Part shown: piece by piece, positions 17,084 to 25,390 of the stretch
How the letters are laid out: the number at the start of each line of letters is the position of its first letter
Numbering within the stretch: the stretch's first letter is position 1
Source of the DNA: Umezawaea tangerina
GTDB lineage: Bacteria > Actinomycetota > Actinomycetes > Mycobacteriales > Pseudonocardiaceae
Length of the DNA: 64,000 nucleotides
Reading direction: 5' to 3'
Assembly (NCBI RefSeq): GCF_003002815.1
Contig: NZ_PVTF01000002.1
Coordinates: 682,001 to 746,000, forward strand
Translations under genes and position numbers: made by a program
The notes under the pieces: generated by a model
Told to the model about the DNA's origin: nothing
Database searches by the model: none
The model's input: only the letters and a program-made list of their open reading frames with translations

Positions 17084-18661
17084 TCAGCCCTCCAGTCGCG
17101 CGGACGCGAGGTCGTAGGAGTTGGTCGGGCCCAGCGAGATGTCGCCGACCCGGTCGCGGCTGGCGAGGACGGCGTTCGGCACGAACGCCCACAGGCACGG
17201 CCAGGTCGCCCACACGGCCTTCTGCGCGTCGCTGAGCAACCGCGCGCGGCGGGCGGCGTCGGGTTCGGCGGAGGCGTCGGCGATCTGCGCGGCGATCGCG
17301 GGGACCACGTAGCCCTGGTAGGTGTCGCGGGTCTGCTCCTTCTCCGGGGTGCCCGCGTACATGCCCTGGAGGATGCTCACGGCCAGGCCGGTGGGGCTGG
17401 AGAAGCCGTTGCCGAGCACGTCCCAGTCGCCCGCCTTGCCCTGCCGCCACGACAGGATGTCGCCGCCGGGCTCGAACTGCTGGAGCGTGGCGCGGACGCC
17501 GACCTGGCCGAGCATCTGGAGGACGGCCTCCATGACGGAGGTGTCGCTGGCGAACTCGCCGCTCTCCCAGATGATCTTCAGTTCCAGGTCGCGCACGCCC
17601 AGGGCGTCCAACCGCTGCTTGGCCTGCTTCGGGTCGTAGACGTACTCCCCCGTCTTGACCGCGCCCTCCAGGCCGGTCGGCACGACGCCGTCCGCCTGGC
17701 TGACCGAGCCGACCAGCACGTCCTGCACGAGCGACCGGCCGTCGATGGCGTAGGTCAGGGCCTCGCGCACCTCCGGGTCGGCCAACGGATGGCCCTGCGG
17801 CTTGCGGAAGTTGTAGAAGAGCTGGTTGATCCGGGTGCTCGGGGTGCGGGTGATCCGCACGCCGGGCAGGCCCGCGAGCTGGTCGGCGGAGTCGGGGGTG
17901 ATCGAGTCGATCACGTCGACCTCGCCGCTGCGCAGCGACACGACCCGGCTGGACTCCTCCGGCACGAACCGGACCTGCACGCCCGGCACGCGCGGCTTCG
18001 GACCCCAGTAGTTCTCGTTCACCGCCAGCGCGTAGTTGCCGGTGCCCCGGTTGCCCGAGCGCACCACGTACGGGCCGGAGCCGACGCCGTCCTGCAGCTC
18101 CTCGGGCCGGTTGGCGGCCGAGGGCGTGACCAGGATGTTGGCCATGAGGTAGTCGAGCACGGGGACCGGGCGCTGGGTGCGCAGCACGAACGTGCCGTCG
18201 GCACCGGGGACGACCTCGGGGAACTCGGAGAAGAAGCCGGCGATGAACGACCCGTTGACCTGCTGGTACATCTCCAGCGCGGTCGCGACGTCCTGCACGG
18301 TGACCGGCGAGCCGTCCGAGTAGCGCACCCCGTCGCGGAGGTGCACCGTCCATTCGGTGGGAGCGGTGAGCTCGAACCGGTCGGCCAGCACGAGCTCGGG
18401 CTTGAGGTCCTGGCCGACCCTCGTCAGGCCCTGCCGCACGCCGCGCTGGACGGTGACGGCGGCGTCGAACTGGTTCAGCTTGTTGTCCAGGCTGACCAGC
18501 GAGCGGTTGAGCGCGAGGGTCAGCGTGCCGGGGCCGGGGGTCCCGGTCGGACCGGCGCAGGCGTTCAGCAGCGGGCCCAGCGTCACTCCGGCGCCCGCGA
18601 TCGCACCCCATCTCAGCAGGGTGCGGCGGGAGAGCTCCGGGCCGCGTCCGGATCGGGTCAT
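17084..18661 (-). CDS. Family 5 extracellular solute-binding lipoprotein
   Basis: A 525-residue SBP_bac_5 protein. The N-terminus combines a Tat-like twin arginine (LSRRTLLRWG) with a lipobox (LLNAC, Cys near residue 35), so it should be exported folded and lipid-anchored. The mature part shows the family features VRFVPEESSRVVSLRSGEVD and an HLRDGVRYSDGSPVT motif. First gene of the nine-gene minus-strand operon. Family members bind peptides but also sugars and sugar acids, and the downstream enzymes favour a carbohydrate ligand. Confidence 0.92.
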   Translation of the reverse strand: MTRSGRGPELSRRTLLRWGAIAGAGVTLGPLLNACAGPTGTPGPGTLTLALNRSLVSLDNKLNQFDAAVTVQRGVRQGLTRVGQDLKPELVLADRFELTAPTEWTVHLRDGVRYSDGSPVTVQDVATALEMYQQVNGSFIAGFFSEFPEVVPGADGTFVLRTQRPVPVLDYLMANILVTPSAANRPEELQDGVGSGPYVVRSGNRGTGNYALAVNENYWGPKPRVPGVQVRFVPEESSRVVSLRSGEVDVIDSITPDSADQLAGLPGVRITRTPSTRINQLFYNFRKPQGHPLADPEVREALTYAIDGRSLVQDVLVGSVSQADGVVPTGLEGAVKTGEYVYDPKQAKQRLDALGVRDLELKIIWESGEFASDTSVMEAVLQMLGQVGVRATLQQFEPGGDILSWRQGKAGDWDVLGNGFSSPTGLAVSILQGMYAGTPEKEQTRDTYQGYVVPAIAAQIADASAEPDAARRARLLSDAQKAVWATWPCLWAFVPNAVLASRDRVGDISLGPTNSYDLASARLEG

Positions 18662-18762
18662 CGTCGACCTCTCACAGTGCTCGGGAGGGGGTGCGGCGCC
18701 GCTGCGGCCTGACGCTGCCGAGGTGCACCGGTGTTACCCGAGCCACACTGACACGTTCTGCA

Positions 18763-18809
18763 CGTTTCGCGCAAGTCCTCTGGCCATTTTGGCGCGTTCT
18801 GTGCAATCC
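18763..18809. promoter_or_regulatory. Direct repeats in the divergent control region (candidate DeoR site)
   Basis: The 173-bp region between the binding-protein gene and the kinase-PdxA gene contains two related stretches, CGTTTCGCGCAAGTCC (18763-18778) and CGTTCTGTGCAATCC (18795-18809), 32 bp apart. A third CGTTCTGCACG lies at 18754-18764. DeoR-type repressors often bind repeated half-sites, and a deoR gene lies downstream, so this is the natural control point of both transcripts. No convincing -35/-10 pair was seen. Confidence 0.4.
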
Positions 18810-18834
18810 TTCAGGTCGAGGAGGTGCGGTTGAC

Positions 18835-20892
18835 GTGACAAAGATCCTTGTTGTTGCTGATGATCTGTCCGGGGCGGCCGAGGTGGCCGCCGCGATGGGT
18901 ATGCGCACAACGCGCAGTTTGGTGCTGCTCGGGATTGACCCGTCGTGTCCCCCCGATGACCGGGACGTGATCGTCGTGGACCTCGACACGCGCTCCGGAC
19001 CCGCCGACGCCGCCGAGGCGGCCACCACCCGCGCCGTCACCGCGCTCGGGGCGGCCCGGCAGGTGTTCGTGAAGGTCGACTCCCAGCTGCGCGGGCACGT
19101 GGCCGCCGCCGTGCGCGGGGCGGGCGGCTTCGCCGTCGTGTGCCCGGCGCTCCCCCGGCTCGGCCGGGTCGTGCGCGACGGTGTCGTGCACCTGGACGGC
19201 GTGCCGCTGCACGAGACGGACGCGTGGCGGGTGGAGCCGACTCCGCCACCGAGGTCGATCGCCGAGGTGCTGCCCCGGGCCACCGAGGTGGTGTCCCTGG
19301 CCGAAGTGCGCGCCCCGGACCTCCTCGCGCGGTTGTGCGCGATCCGCGCAACGGGGGCCGTCGCCGTGTGCGACGCGGAGACCGACGCCGACCTGTCCCT
19401 GGTCGCGGCCGCCGGAACCGCTGTGGGCGCGGTGCTGGTCGGCTCGGCCGGGCTCGCCGAGGCGCTGGGCGACGGGCCCTCCACCGCCATCCCGGAGCGC
19501 GGCGCGGCCGTACTGGTCGTCGTCGGCACGGCGGCGGCCGGCGCGCAGGTCGAGCACCTGCGGGCGGCGGGCACCATCGCCACCGTCCTCACCACGGCGA
19601 CCGGGAACCTGGCCGCGCTCGCCGACGAGGCCGCCTTCGAGGCCGCCTGGCAGAGCACCGCCGACCTCGTCCTGACCGGCGGCGAGACCGCCCGCGCCGT
19701 GCTCGACCGGCTCGGCGTCACCCGGCTCACCGTCCACGGGGCCCTCGCCGGGCACCACGGCGCGGTGCTGAGCACCACCCCCGACGGCCGTCGCGTCGTC
19801 ACCAGGCCGGGCAGCTTCGGCGCGCCCGACTCCCTCACCGCCATCGCGGCCGCACTCCACGGAGGAACCCACGTGAGCACCACCAGTCCCGACACCCGCC
19901 CGTTCATCGCGGTCACCATGGGCGACGGCGCGGGCATCGGCCCGGAGGTCGTCGTCGGCGCGCTGCTGGACGAGGGCCTGGCCACCGAGTGCCGCCCGGT
20001 CGTGATCGGCGACGCGGCACGGCTGCGGCTGGGCGCGGAGGCGCTGGGCGTGACCGCCGACGTGGTCGCCGTGGAGTCCGTCCAGGACGCCGTGTTCACC
20101 CCCGGCCGGGTCAACGTGATCGACCTCGGCCTGCTGCCCGCCGACCTCCAGTGGGGCGAGCTGTCCGCGGTCGCGGGCGACGCGGCGTTCCACTACATCC
20201 GGGTCGCCTCCGAGCTGGCGATGGCGGGCACGGTGCAGGGCATCTGCACGGCGCCGCTGAACAAGGAGGCGCTGCACGCGGGCGGCCACGTCTACCCCGG
20301 CCACACCGAGCTGCTGGCGCACCTGACCGGGACCGAGGAGGTGTCGATGATGCTGTCGACGCCGAGGGTCAAGGTCATCCACGTGACCACGCACATCGGG
20401 CTCGTCGACGCCGTGCGCAAGATCGAGCCCGGCCTGGTCGAGCGGACCGTGCGGCGCGGCCACGAGGCGCTGGTCCGCGCGGGCGTGCCGGAGCCGAGGA
20501 TCGGCGTGTGCGCGATCAACCCGCACGCGGGCGAGAACGGCCTGTTCGGCCAGGGCGAGGAGGCCGAGAAGATCACCCCCGCCATCGAGGTGCTCCAGGC
20601 CGACGGCATCGACGCGCGCGGCCCGCTGCCCGCCGACACAGCGTTCTTCCTGGCGGGCCGGGGCGACTACGACCTGATCGTCGCGATGTACCACGACCAG
20701 GGCCACGGCCCGGTGAAGGTGCTGGGCATCGAGGCGGGCGTCAACATCACCGTCGGCCTGCCGGTGATCCGCACGTCGGTCGACCACGGCACGGCGTTCG
20801 ACATCGCGGGCAAGGGCGTGGCGGACATCCGCAGCATGATCGAGGCGCTGCACCAGGCCGCGCGCATGTCGCCCAGCCCCGCGGGCGCCTGA
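18835..20892 (+). CDS. Four-carbon acid sugar kinase fused to PdxA-type dehydrogenase
   Basis: A 685-residue open frame joining two enzymes. Residues 1-346 are a compact DUF1537 sugar-acid kinase, with ADDLSGAAEVA near the N-terminus, KVDSQLRGH, and the nucleotide-binding GGETA and TRPGSFG motifs. Residues 347-685 are a full-length PdxA-like dehydrogenase, with MGDGAGIGPE and metal-binding His in GHTELLA, NPHAGENG and YHDQGHGP. DtnK/DenK kinases and PdxA2 normally act in sequence on D-threonate or D-erythronate, giving DHAP plus CO2. The GTG at 18835 follows GAGGAGG at 18818-18824. There is no stop between the parts, but a strong internal start exists at the junction. It faces the importer operon and precedes deoR. 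Confidence 0.85.
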   Translation: MTKILVVADDLSGAAEVAAAMGMRTTRSLVLLGIDPSCPPDDRDVIVVDLDTRSGPADAAEAATTRAVTALGAARQVFVKVDSQLRGHVAAAVRGAGGFAVVCPALPRLGRVVRDGVVHLDGVPLHETDAWRVEPTPPPRSIAEVLPRATEVVSLAEVRAPDLLARLCAIRATGAVAVCDAETDADLSLVAAAGTAVGAVLVGSAGLAEALGDGPSTAIPERGAAVLVVVGTAAAGAQVEHLRAAGTIATVLTTATGNLAALADEAAFEAAWQSTADLVLTGGETARAVLDRLGVTRLTVHGALAGHHGAVLSTTPDGRRVVTRPGSFGAPDSLTAIAAALHGGTHVSTTSPDTRPFIAVTMGDGAGIGPEVVVGALLDEGLATECRPVVIGDAARLRLGAEALGVTADVVAVESVQDAVFTPGRVNVIDLGLLPADLQWGELSAVAGDAAFHYIRVASELAMAGTVQGICTAPLNKEALHAGGHVYPGHTELLAHLTGTEEVSMMLSTPRVKVIHVTTHIGLVDAVRKIEPGLVERTVRRGHEALVRAGVPEPRIGVCAINPHAGENGLFGQGEEAEKITPAIEVLQADGIDARGPLPADTAFFLAGRGDYDLIVAMYHDQGHGPVKVLGIEAGVNITVGLPVIRTSVDHGTAFDIAGKGVADIRSMIEALHQAARMSPSPAGA
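19861..19875 (+). promoter_or_regulatory. Internal ribosome-binding site and GTG start of the PdxA part
   Basis: GGAGG at 19861-19865 is followed after 7 nt by GTG at 19873-19875, in the same frame as the kinase. The codon is residue 347 of the fusion and begins the PdxA-like domain exactly where free PdxA proteins begin. So the gene may yield both a fusion and a separate dehydrogenase, or the kinase may have lost its stop codon recently. Confidence 0.7.
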
Positions 20893-20932
20893 CGATACTG
20901 TTCGCACACCACGACAGCACCGGAGGCAGCGC

Positions 20933-21715
20933 ATGGCGGGGATGCGGACGCGGGACCGGCGGGACGAGATCGTCCGGCTGGCGACCACGACCGGTCTGGC
21001 CAGTGTGGACGAACTGGCCGACACGTTCGAGGTGACCGCGTCGACGATCCGGCGCGACCTCGCCCGGCTCACCGACGAGGGCCGGGTGGCGCGGACCTAC
21101 GGCGGCGCGATGGCGCTGCTCGCGCACCCCGAGCCGTCGCTGCGCCAGCGCACGCAGGAGGCGTTCGCGGAGAAGACCGCCATGGCCCGGTGGGCCGCGG
21201 CGGAGATCAGCTCCGGCGAGACGATCCTGCTCGACGCCGGCACGACCGTGGGCGCGCTGGCCCGCGAGCTGCGCGACGTGCCTCAGCTGACCGTCGCCAC
21301 GACCGGGCTGACGGCGTTGACGGAGCTGGCCGGGTCGGAGTCGGTGCACGTGGAGTGCCTGGGCGGCACCCTGCGACACCTGAGCCAGGGTTTCGTGGGG
21401 CCGTTGACCGAGGCGGCGCTGGAACGCATGACGTTCGACCGCGTGTACCTCGGCGCGGACGGCGTCACCCCGGACAACGGGCTGTGCGAGGCGGACCTGC
21501 AGCAGACCAGGCTGAAGGAGCTGATGATGCGCCGCGCGAACGAGGTGTACGTGCTCGCGCACGCCGAGAAGCTCGGCCGCAGCCCGTTCCACTCCTGGGT
21601 CCGCATGCCATCCCGCTGGACGCTCGTCACCGACGACCGCGCCGACCCCCGCCTGGTCGACGAGTTCACCGCGCGCGGCGCAGCGGTCGTCACGGTCGCA
21701 CCCGAGGCGGGCTGA
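20933..21715 (+). CDS. DeoR-family transcriptional regulator
   Basis: A 260-residue DeoR-type regulator. The N-terminal HTH reads SVDELADTFEVTASTIRRDL (residues 25-44), followed by GRVARTYGGA. The C-terminal sugar-phosphate sensor (DeoRC) has LDAGTTVGAL and the LGADGVTPDNGL loop. The ATG start has GGAGG upstream, 40 bp after the fusion gene. DeoR proteins sense phosphorylated sugars, so a kinase or PdxA product is the likely inducer of the whole island. Confidence 0.92.
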   Translation: MAGMRTRDRRDEIVRLATTTGLASVDELADTFEVTASTIRRDLARLTDEGRVARTYGGAMALLAHPEPSLRQRTQEAFAEKTAMARWAAAEISSGETILLDAGTTVGALARELRDVPQLTVATTGLTALTELAGSESVHVECLGGTLRHLSQGFVGPLTEAALERMTFDRVYLGADGVTPDNGLCEADLQQTRLKELMMRRANEVYVLAHAEKLGRSPFHSWVRMPSRWTLVTDDRADPRLVDEFTARGAAVVTVAPEAG

Positions 21716-21718
21716 GCA

Positions 21719-21733
21719 CTTCCCTCGGGGAAG
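21719..21733 (+). terminator. Short hairpin after the deoR gene
   Basis: CTTCCC, loop TCG, GGGAAG directly follows the deoR stop. The stem is only 6 bp and has no T-tract, so termination is plausible but weak. Confidence 0.4.
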
Positions 21734-21742
21734 CAGTCGCCC

Positions 21743-21773
21743 TTGCGGGTAACCAGGGCCTCGCGGATAGCGT
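21743..21773 (+). promoter_or_regulatory. Candidate promoter for the NIPSNAP-GlcG pair
   Basis: TTGCGG (21743-21748) and TAGCGT (21768-21773) are separated by 19 bp, about 57 bp before the GTG at 21831. The spacer is long for a housekeeping sigma factor. Confidence 0.4.
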
Positions 21774-21830
21774 CGGTGGGGTCAAGAGGACAGCCGTGCC
21801 AAGGCGCCTCCAGGCTTCGAAGGACCAGCC

Positions 21831-22151
21831 GTGTTCTACGAGATCCGCCGCTACCAGACCAGCCCCGGCCGCCGTGACGAGTGGGTGCGCTACATGGAGG
21901 ACGTGGTCATCCCGTTCCAGGCGTCGGCCGGGATGGAGGTGATCGCCTCGTTCGTGGACGCCGACGACCCCGACGGTTACGTGTGGATCCGCCGGTTCGC
22001 CGACGAGGAGCACTTCGCGGAGGCGACGGCCGCGGTGTACGAGAGCGGCCGGTGGAAGGACGAGATCAGTCCGGTGGTGGGGGAACTGCTGATCCGGGAG
22101 AAGTCCGTCATCACCCGCGTGGTCCCCACGCCCGCGTCCGGGCTGAGCTGA
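21831..22151 (+). CDS. NIPSNAP-family protein
   Basis: A 106-residue ferredoxin-like alpha/beta barrel protein. It opens with MFYEIRRYQTSPGRRDEW and has the VWIRRFADEEHF core typical of bacterial NIPSNAP proteins. Function is not established for the bacterial family; structures resemble dimeric monooxygenase-like folds. The GTG start has AAGGA upstream. The next gene starts 3 bp after its stop, so they form a two-gene unit. Confidence 0.85.
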   Translation: MFYEIRRYQTSPGRRDEWVRYMEDVVIPFQASAGMEVIASFVDADDPDGYVWIRRFADEEHFAEATAAVYESGRWKDEISPVVGELLIREKSVITRVVPTPASGLS

Positions 22152-22153
22152 CC

Positions 22154-22591
22154 GTGGGCACCGAGCAGCGGGCCGTCGCGACCTCCTCGATCGGCCGGGC
22201 CGCGGCGGTCGAGCTCGTCGAGGCCGTCCGGAGGGCGGCGCGGGAGATCGGCTTCGGCGTCGCGGTGGCCGTGACCGACCCCGGCGGGCACCTGAAGGCG
22301 TTCGAGCGCACCGACGACGTGCCGTTCCTGCCCGCCGAGGTGGCGGTGGACAAGGCGTGGACCGCGGTGGCGTTCCGCACCCCGACCCACGTGTGGAACG
22401 ACTACGTGGCCGACCCGCGGATCGCGCCGCTCCAGCACCACCCGCGGGTGGTGGCGGTGGGCGGCGGCTACCCCGTCGTGGTCGACGGCGAGGTGATCGG
22501 CGGGCTCGGCGTCTCCGGCGGCACCTACGCGCAGGACCAGCAGGCGGCCGAGGCGGCGCTGGCCGAGCTCGGGTACACCATCCCCGCCTGA
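22154..22591 (+). CDS. GlcG/HbpS-family protein
   Basis: A 145-residue protein of the GlcG/HbpS fold, recognised by VAVTDPGGHLKAFERTDD, the AVDKAWTAVAF helix and GGYPVVVDGEVIGGLGVSGG. Relatives include heme-binding HbpS and corrinoid-adenosyltransferase-like PduO C-terminal domains; others lie in glycolate operons. The GTG start is chosen because it lies 3 bp after the preceding stop. Role here unknown. Confidence 0.85.
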   Translation: MGTEQRAVATSSIGRAAAVELVEAVRRAAREIGFGVAVAVTDPGGHLKAFERTDDVPFLPAEVAVDKAWTAVAFRTPTHVWNDYVADPRIAPLQHHPRVVAVGGGYPVVVDGEVIGGLGVSGGTYAQDQQAAEAALAELGYTIPA

Positions 22592-22646
22592 CCCGCCTCC
22601 ACGTCACCCCCGGAGCCAGGCAGCGGCCCGGCTCCGGGGTGGTGGG

Positions 22647-25199
22647 TCAGATGAACTTCCACAGGTGGTCGGTCGTGCCGTTGTCGGCCCACTGCGTGAT
22701 CTGCGCACCGTCCGCCTTGGACGCCTGGTCCACGGCCAGCACCTTGCCGCTGCGCACGTTCACGATCTTCGACCAGCCGCCGCCCGCGTCGACGATCCGC
22801 CACAGGTGGTCGGGTGTGCCGTTGTCGCGGTACTGCTGCACGTGCGCGCCGTCGGCCACGCTCTGGTTCTGCACGGCGAGCACCTTGCCGCTGTTGCGGT
22901 TGGCGATCCGCACGGTGCCGTCGCCGTTGTCCACCACCGTCCACACGTGGTCGGTGGTGCCGTTGTCGGCCCACTGGGTGACCTCGGCGGAGTCGGCCAG
23001 CGACGTCCCGGACACGGCCAGCACCTTGCCGGAGTTCTGGTTCTGGATCCGCGCCCACACCACGACCGAGGTCGCGGGGCTCACCACGAGCGCGAACGTG
23101 CCGCCCACGACCGGCCTGGCGGTGAACCCGCGCTGGGTGCCGTCGCCGACGACGTACCAGTCGCTGAACGGGACCCGTTGCGGCGTCTCGTTCGCGAAGG
23201 CGTAGACGCCTTCGACCAGCGCGTCGCGCACGCCGGTCCGGTCGGACAGCCAGGCCGCCGTCCACAGCTCCCAGTCGCCCTTGGTGTAGTTGTTGCGCGG
23301 GTCGAGCAGCACGCCGAAGTGCCCGGCGCGCGCCTGGTACCAGGCAGCCTCCTGCCCGGCCACGCCCGTCGGCACCAGGTCGAGCCCGAGCAGCTTGTCG
23401 GCGAACCCGTTGTACTTCAGGCTCCACGTGCCCGCCTGGTCGTAGGCGAGCTTGAGGTGCTGGTTCGACGAGTCCTGCGCGAGGGTCACCCACTGGCTGG
23501 CGTAGCTGCGCGAGATCGACCGGTACCGCTGGACGTCGGCGGTGTTGCCGAGCACGGCGGACACGATCCCCATCGCGCCGATGCCGACGATCCCCTTGAG
23601 CGCCAGGTTCGCGCTGTGCGCGATGAACCCGGTGAAGTCGTCGGTCTGGTTCTGGAAACCGGGGTCGAGCGCGTTGGCCACCAGGTACTCGGCCCACCGG
23701 CGCAGCACCACCTGGTGCGCGGTCGCGAACGCGCGCGCGTCGGCCGCGGGCAGCTTCTGCACGAGCGCGGCGGACATGATCAGCATGTTCGCCGACTCCT
23801 CGACCGGCATGTCCTCCTCGTCGCCGTCGTTGTGCCCGGTGGCGACCGGGTAGTGGAACCCGAGGTCGTGGTGCGCGAACTCCTTCGGCCAACCGCCGCG
23901 CTCGACGTAGTCGAAGTGCGGTTCCAGCAGCAGCCGCAGGTAGTTCGGCGCGAAGTGCAGGTAGGCCGGGAACGCCGGGTAGGTGACGTCGATCGTGGAC
24001 ATGTTGCCGTTGGAGGAGATCTCCTTCAGGAACGCCCACGGCGAGCCGCCGCGGTCGACCAGCTCGGTGCCGCCGAACGCCTGCCGCAGCGCGAGCGCGC
24101 ACAGCGCCGCGTAGTGCTCGCCGCCCACGCGCACCGCGTCGTCGTGCACCTTCTGGTCGAGCGCCGTCGCCGCGGTGAGCGCCGAGGAGTAGTCGGCCAG
24201 GAACCAGTCGACCATGTCCGGCCAGGTCGTCCACTGCCGCGTCCACCACGGCGCCAGCTGCGTGCCGAGGTAGCTCACGGCCGGCGTCCGCACGTGCCCG
24301 ACGGCGATGGTGAACGGCGCCGAGGTCGCGCCCGCGGCGACCGTGCCGAGGTTCTTGTTCAGCGCCAGCACCGGCCACCGGTCGTTGATCGGCCGGGGCT
24401 GCGCGGTGTCGGAGCTGTTCGACAGCACGCCTTGGCCCGCGGAGGCGGCGCGCACCAGCGTGTCCTGGCCGATCTGCCAGGTCAGCCCAGAGCCGGACGA
24501 GGCGGCCACCACGAGCGTGCCCCAGCTCGCCTGCTCGTTGTTCTCCGCGAGCACGCCGGGGTTCGCGGGGGTGGCGGTCAGGGCGGTCGTCGAGCCGGTC
24601 TGCCGCTGCGCCCAGGTCACCGGCGTGGCGCTGTCGCCGTGCACCCACTCCGCCGACGCGTCGACGTGCAGGTCCACGGTGTGCGCGCGGCCGTCGGTGC
24701 TGGCCGCGGTGATGGTCAGGTAGCCGAACGGCACCGACTGGCGGCGCAGGTCCTCCGGCGCGACGGGTGAGAAGAACGTGGCGGTCAGCGTCACGCCGCC
24801 GCCGGTGAACGTGTAGATCGACCGGGTGGCCGTGACCCGCAGGGAGGCCTGGGTCATCCGGGTCAGCGCGGGCCCGGACGGCAGCGCGGGGTTCCCGGCG
24901 AACAGGTACGCCGTGCCGTCGATCCTGGCGATCCCGCACAGGGCGGTCGTGCGGCCGTTCCAGAACGACGACCAGCTGCCGACCAGCTCGTTCGACGCCT
25001 GCCACGTGCTCAGGTACGGCGAGCGGACGAACAGCGGCGTCGCGGGTGGGCGCAGCGGGTCGTAGGTGCCCAGCGCGCCGACGTCGGCGGGTGCCGCCTC
25101 AGCCCAAGTGGGGAGCCAGCCGGGTGCGGCGGCCGCGACGACCGCCCCACCCGCCCAGCCGAGCAGGGTGCGGCGGGACAGGGGATTCGATTCGGGCAT
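22647..25199 (-). CDS. Secreted GtaA-like (DUF5127/DUF4965/DUF1793) protein with ricin-type lectin
   Basis: An 850-residue exported protein. The N-terminus has a Tat-like signal (SRRTLLGWAGG, cleavage near AEAAPA). Residues about 50-700 match the glutaminase A-like family, an (alpha/alpha)6-barrel group, seen in DFYWYVERGGWPKE-like and NGDEEDMPVEESANML-like segments. Residues about 717-850 hold three repeats with NSGKVLAV and QWADNGTTDHxW, a ricin-type beta-trefoil. Most likely a cell-external glycosidase despite the glutaminase family name. Transcription should be controlled by the palindrome at 25267-25291. Confidence 0.8.
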   Translation of the reverse strand: MPESNPLSRRTLLGWAGGAVVAAAAPGWLPTWAEAAPADVGALGTYDPLRPPATPLFVRSPYLSTWQASNELVGSWSSFWNGRTTALCGIARIDGTAYLFAGNPALPSGPALTRMTQASLRVTATRSIYTFTGGGVTLTATFFSPVAPEDLRRQSVPFGYLTITAASTDGRAHTVDLHVDASAEWVHGDSATPVTWAQRQTGSTTALTATPANPGVLAENNEQASWGTLVVAASSGSGLTWQIGQDTLVRAASAGQGVLSNSSDTAQPRPINDRWPVLALNKNLGTVAAGATSAPFTIAVGHVRTPAVSYLGTQLAPWWTRQWTTWPDMVDWFLADYSSALTAATALDQKVHDDAVRVGGEHYAALCALALRQAFGGTELVDRGGSPWAFLKEISSNGNMSTIDVTYPAFPAYLHFAPNYLRLLLEPHFDYVERGGWPKEFAHHDLGFHYPVATGHNDGDEEDMPVEESANMLIMSAALVQKLPAADARAFATAHQVVLRRWAEYLVANALDPGFQNQTDDFTGFIAHSANLALKGIVGIGAMGIVSAVLGNTADVQRYRSISRSYASQWVTLAQDSSNQHLKLAYDQAGTWSLKYNGFADKLLGLDLVPTGVAGQEAAWYQARAGHFGVLLDPRNNYTKGDWELWTAAWLSDRTGVRDALVEGVYAFANETPQRVPFSDWYVVGDGTQRGFTARPVVGGTFALVVSPATSVVVWARIQNQNSGKVLAVSGTSLADSAEVTQWADNGTTDHVWTVVDNGDGTVRIANRNSGKVLAVQNQSVADGAHVQQYRDNGTPDHLWRIVDAGGGWSKIVNVRSGKVLAVDQASKADGAQITQWADNGTTDHLWKFI

Positions 25200-25266
25200 G
25201 GGATGGCCTTTCCGGCAGGAGCGGGCGGCCGCGCCGAGAACGGTGCAGGGAGCGTTCAACCAGTTC

Positions 25267-25291
25267 TTACATCGTTGGTACAACGTTGTAA
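25267..25291. promoter_or_regulatory. Near-perfect palindrome upstream of the GtaA-like gene
   Basis: TTACATCGTTG (25267-25277), spacer GTA, CAACGTTGTAA (25281-25291): 11-bp arms with one mismatch, in an AT-rich pocket 68 bp upstream of the ATG at 25199. The form resembles LacI- or GntR-type operators of carbohydrate genes. No candidate regulator gene is adjacent, so the repressor probably acts from elsewhere. Confidence 0.6.
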
Positions 25292-25390
25292 ATATCCCGC
25301 CACCCGACTCCGCCAACCGGCCCGCAGCCACTCGGCCGCCGCCCCTCGACGCACCGGATCCCATACCGGACAAAGCTCCTCGGCCCCATC

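Noticed and set aside
18662-18834. Longer kinase-PdxA protein starting at 18691
   Set aside because: The added residues are Arg/Cys-rich, cover the divergent promoter region, and the kinase domain starts right after the GTG at 18835, which has GAGGAGG upstream.
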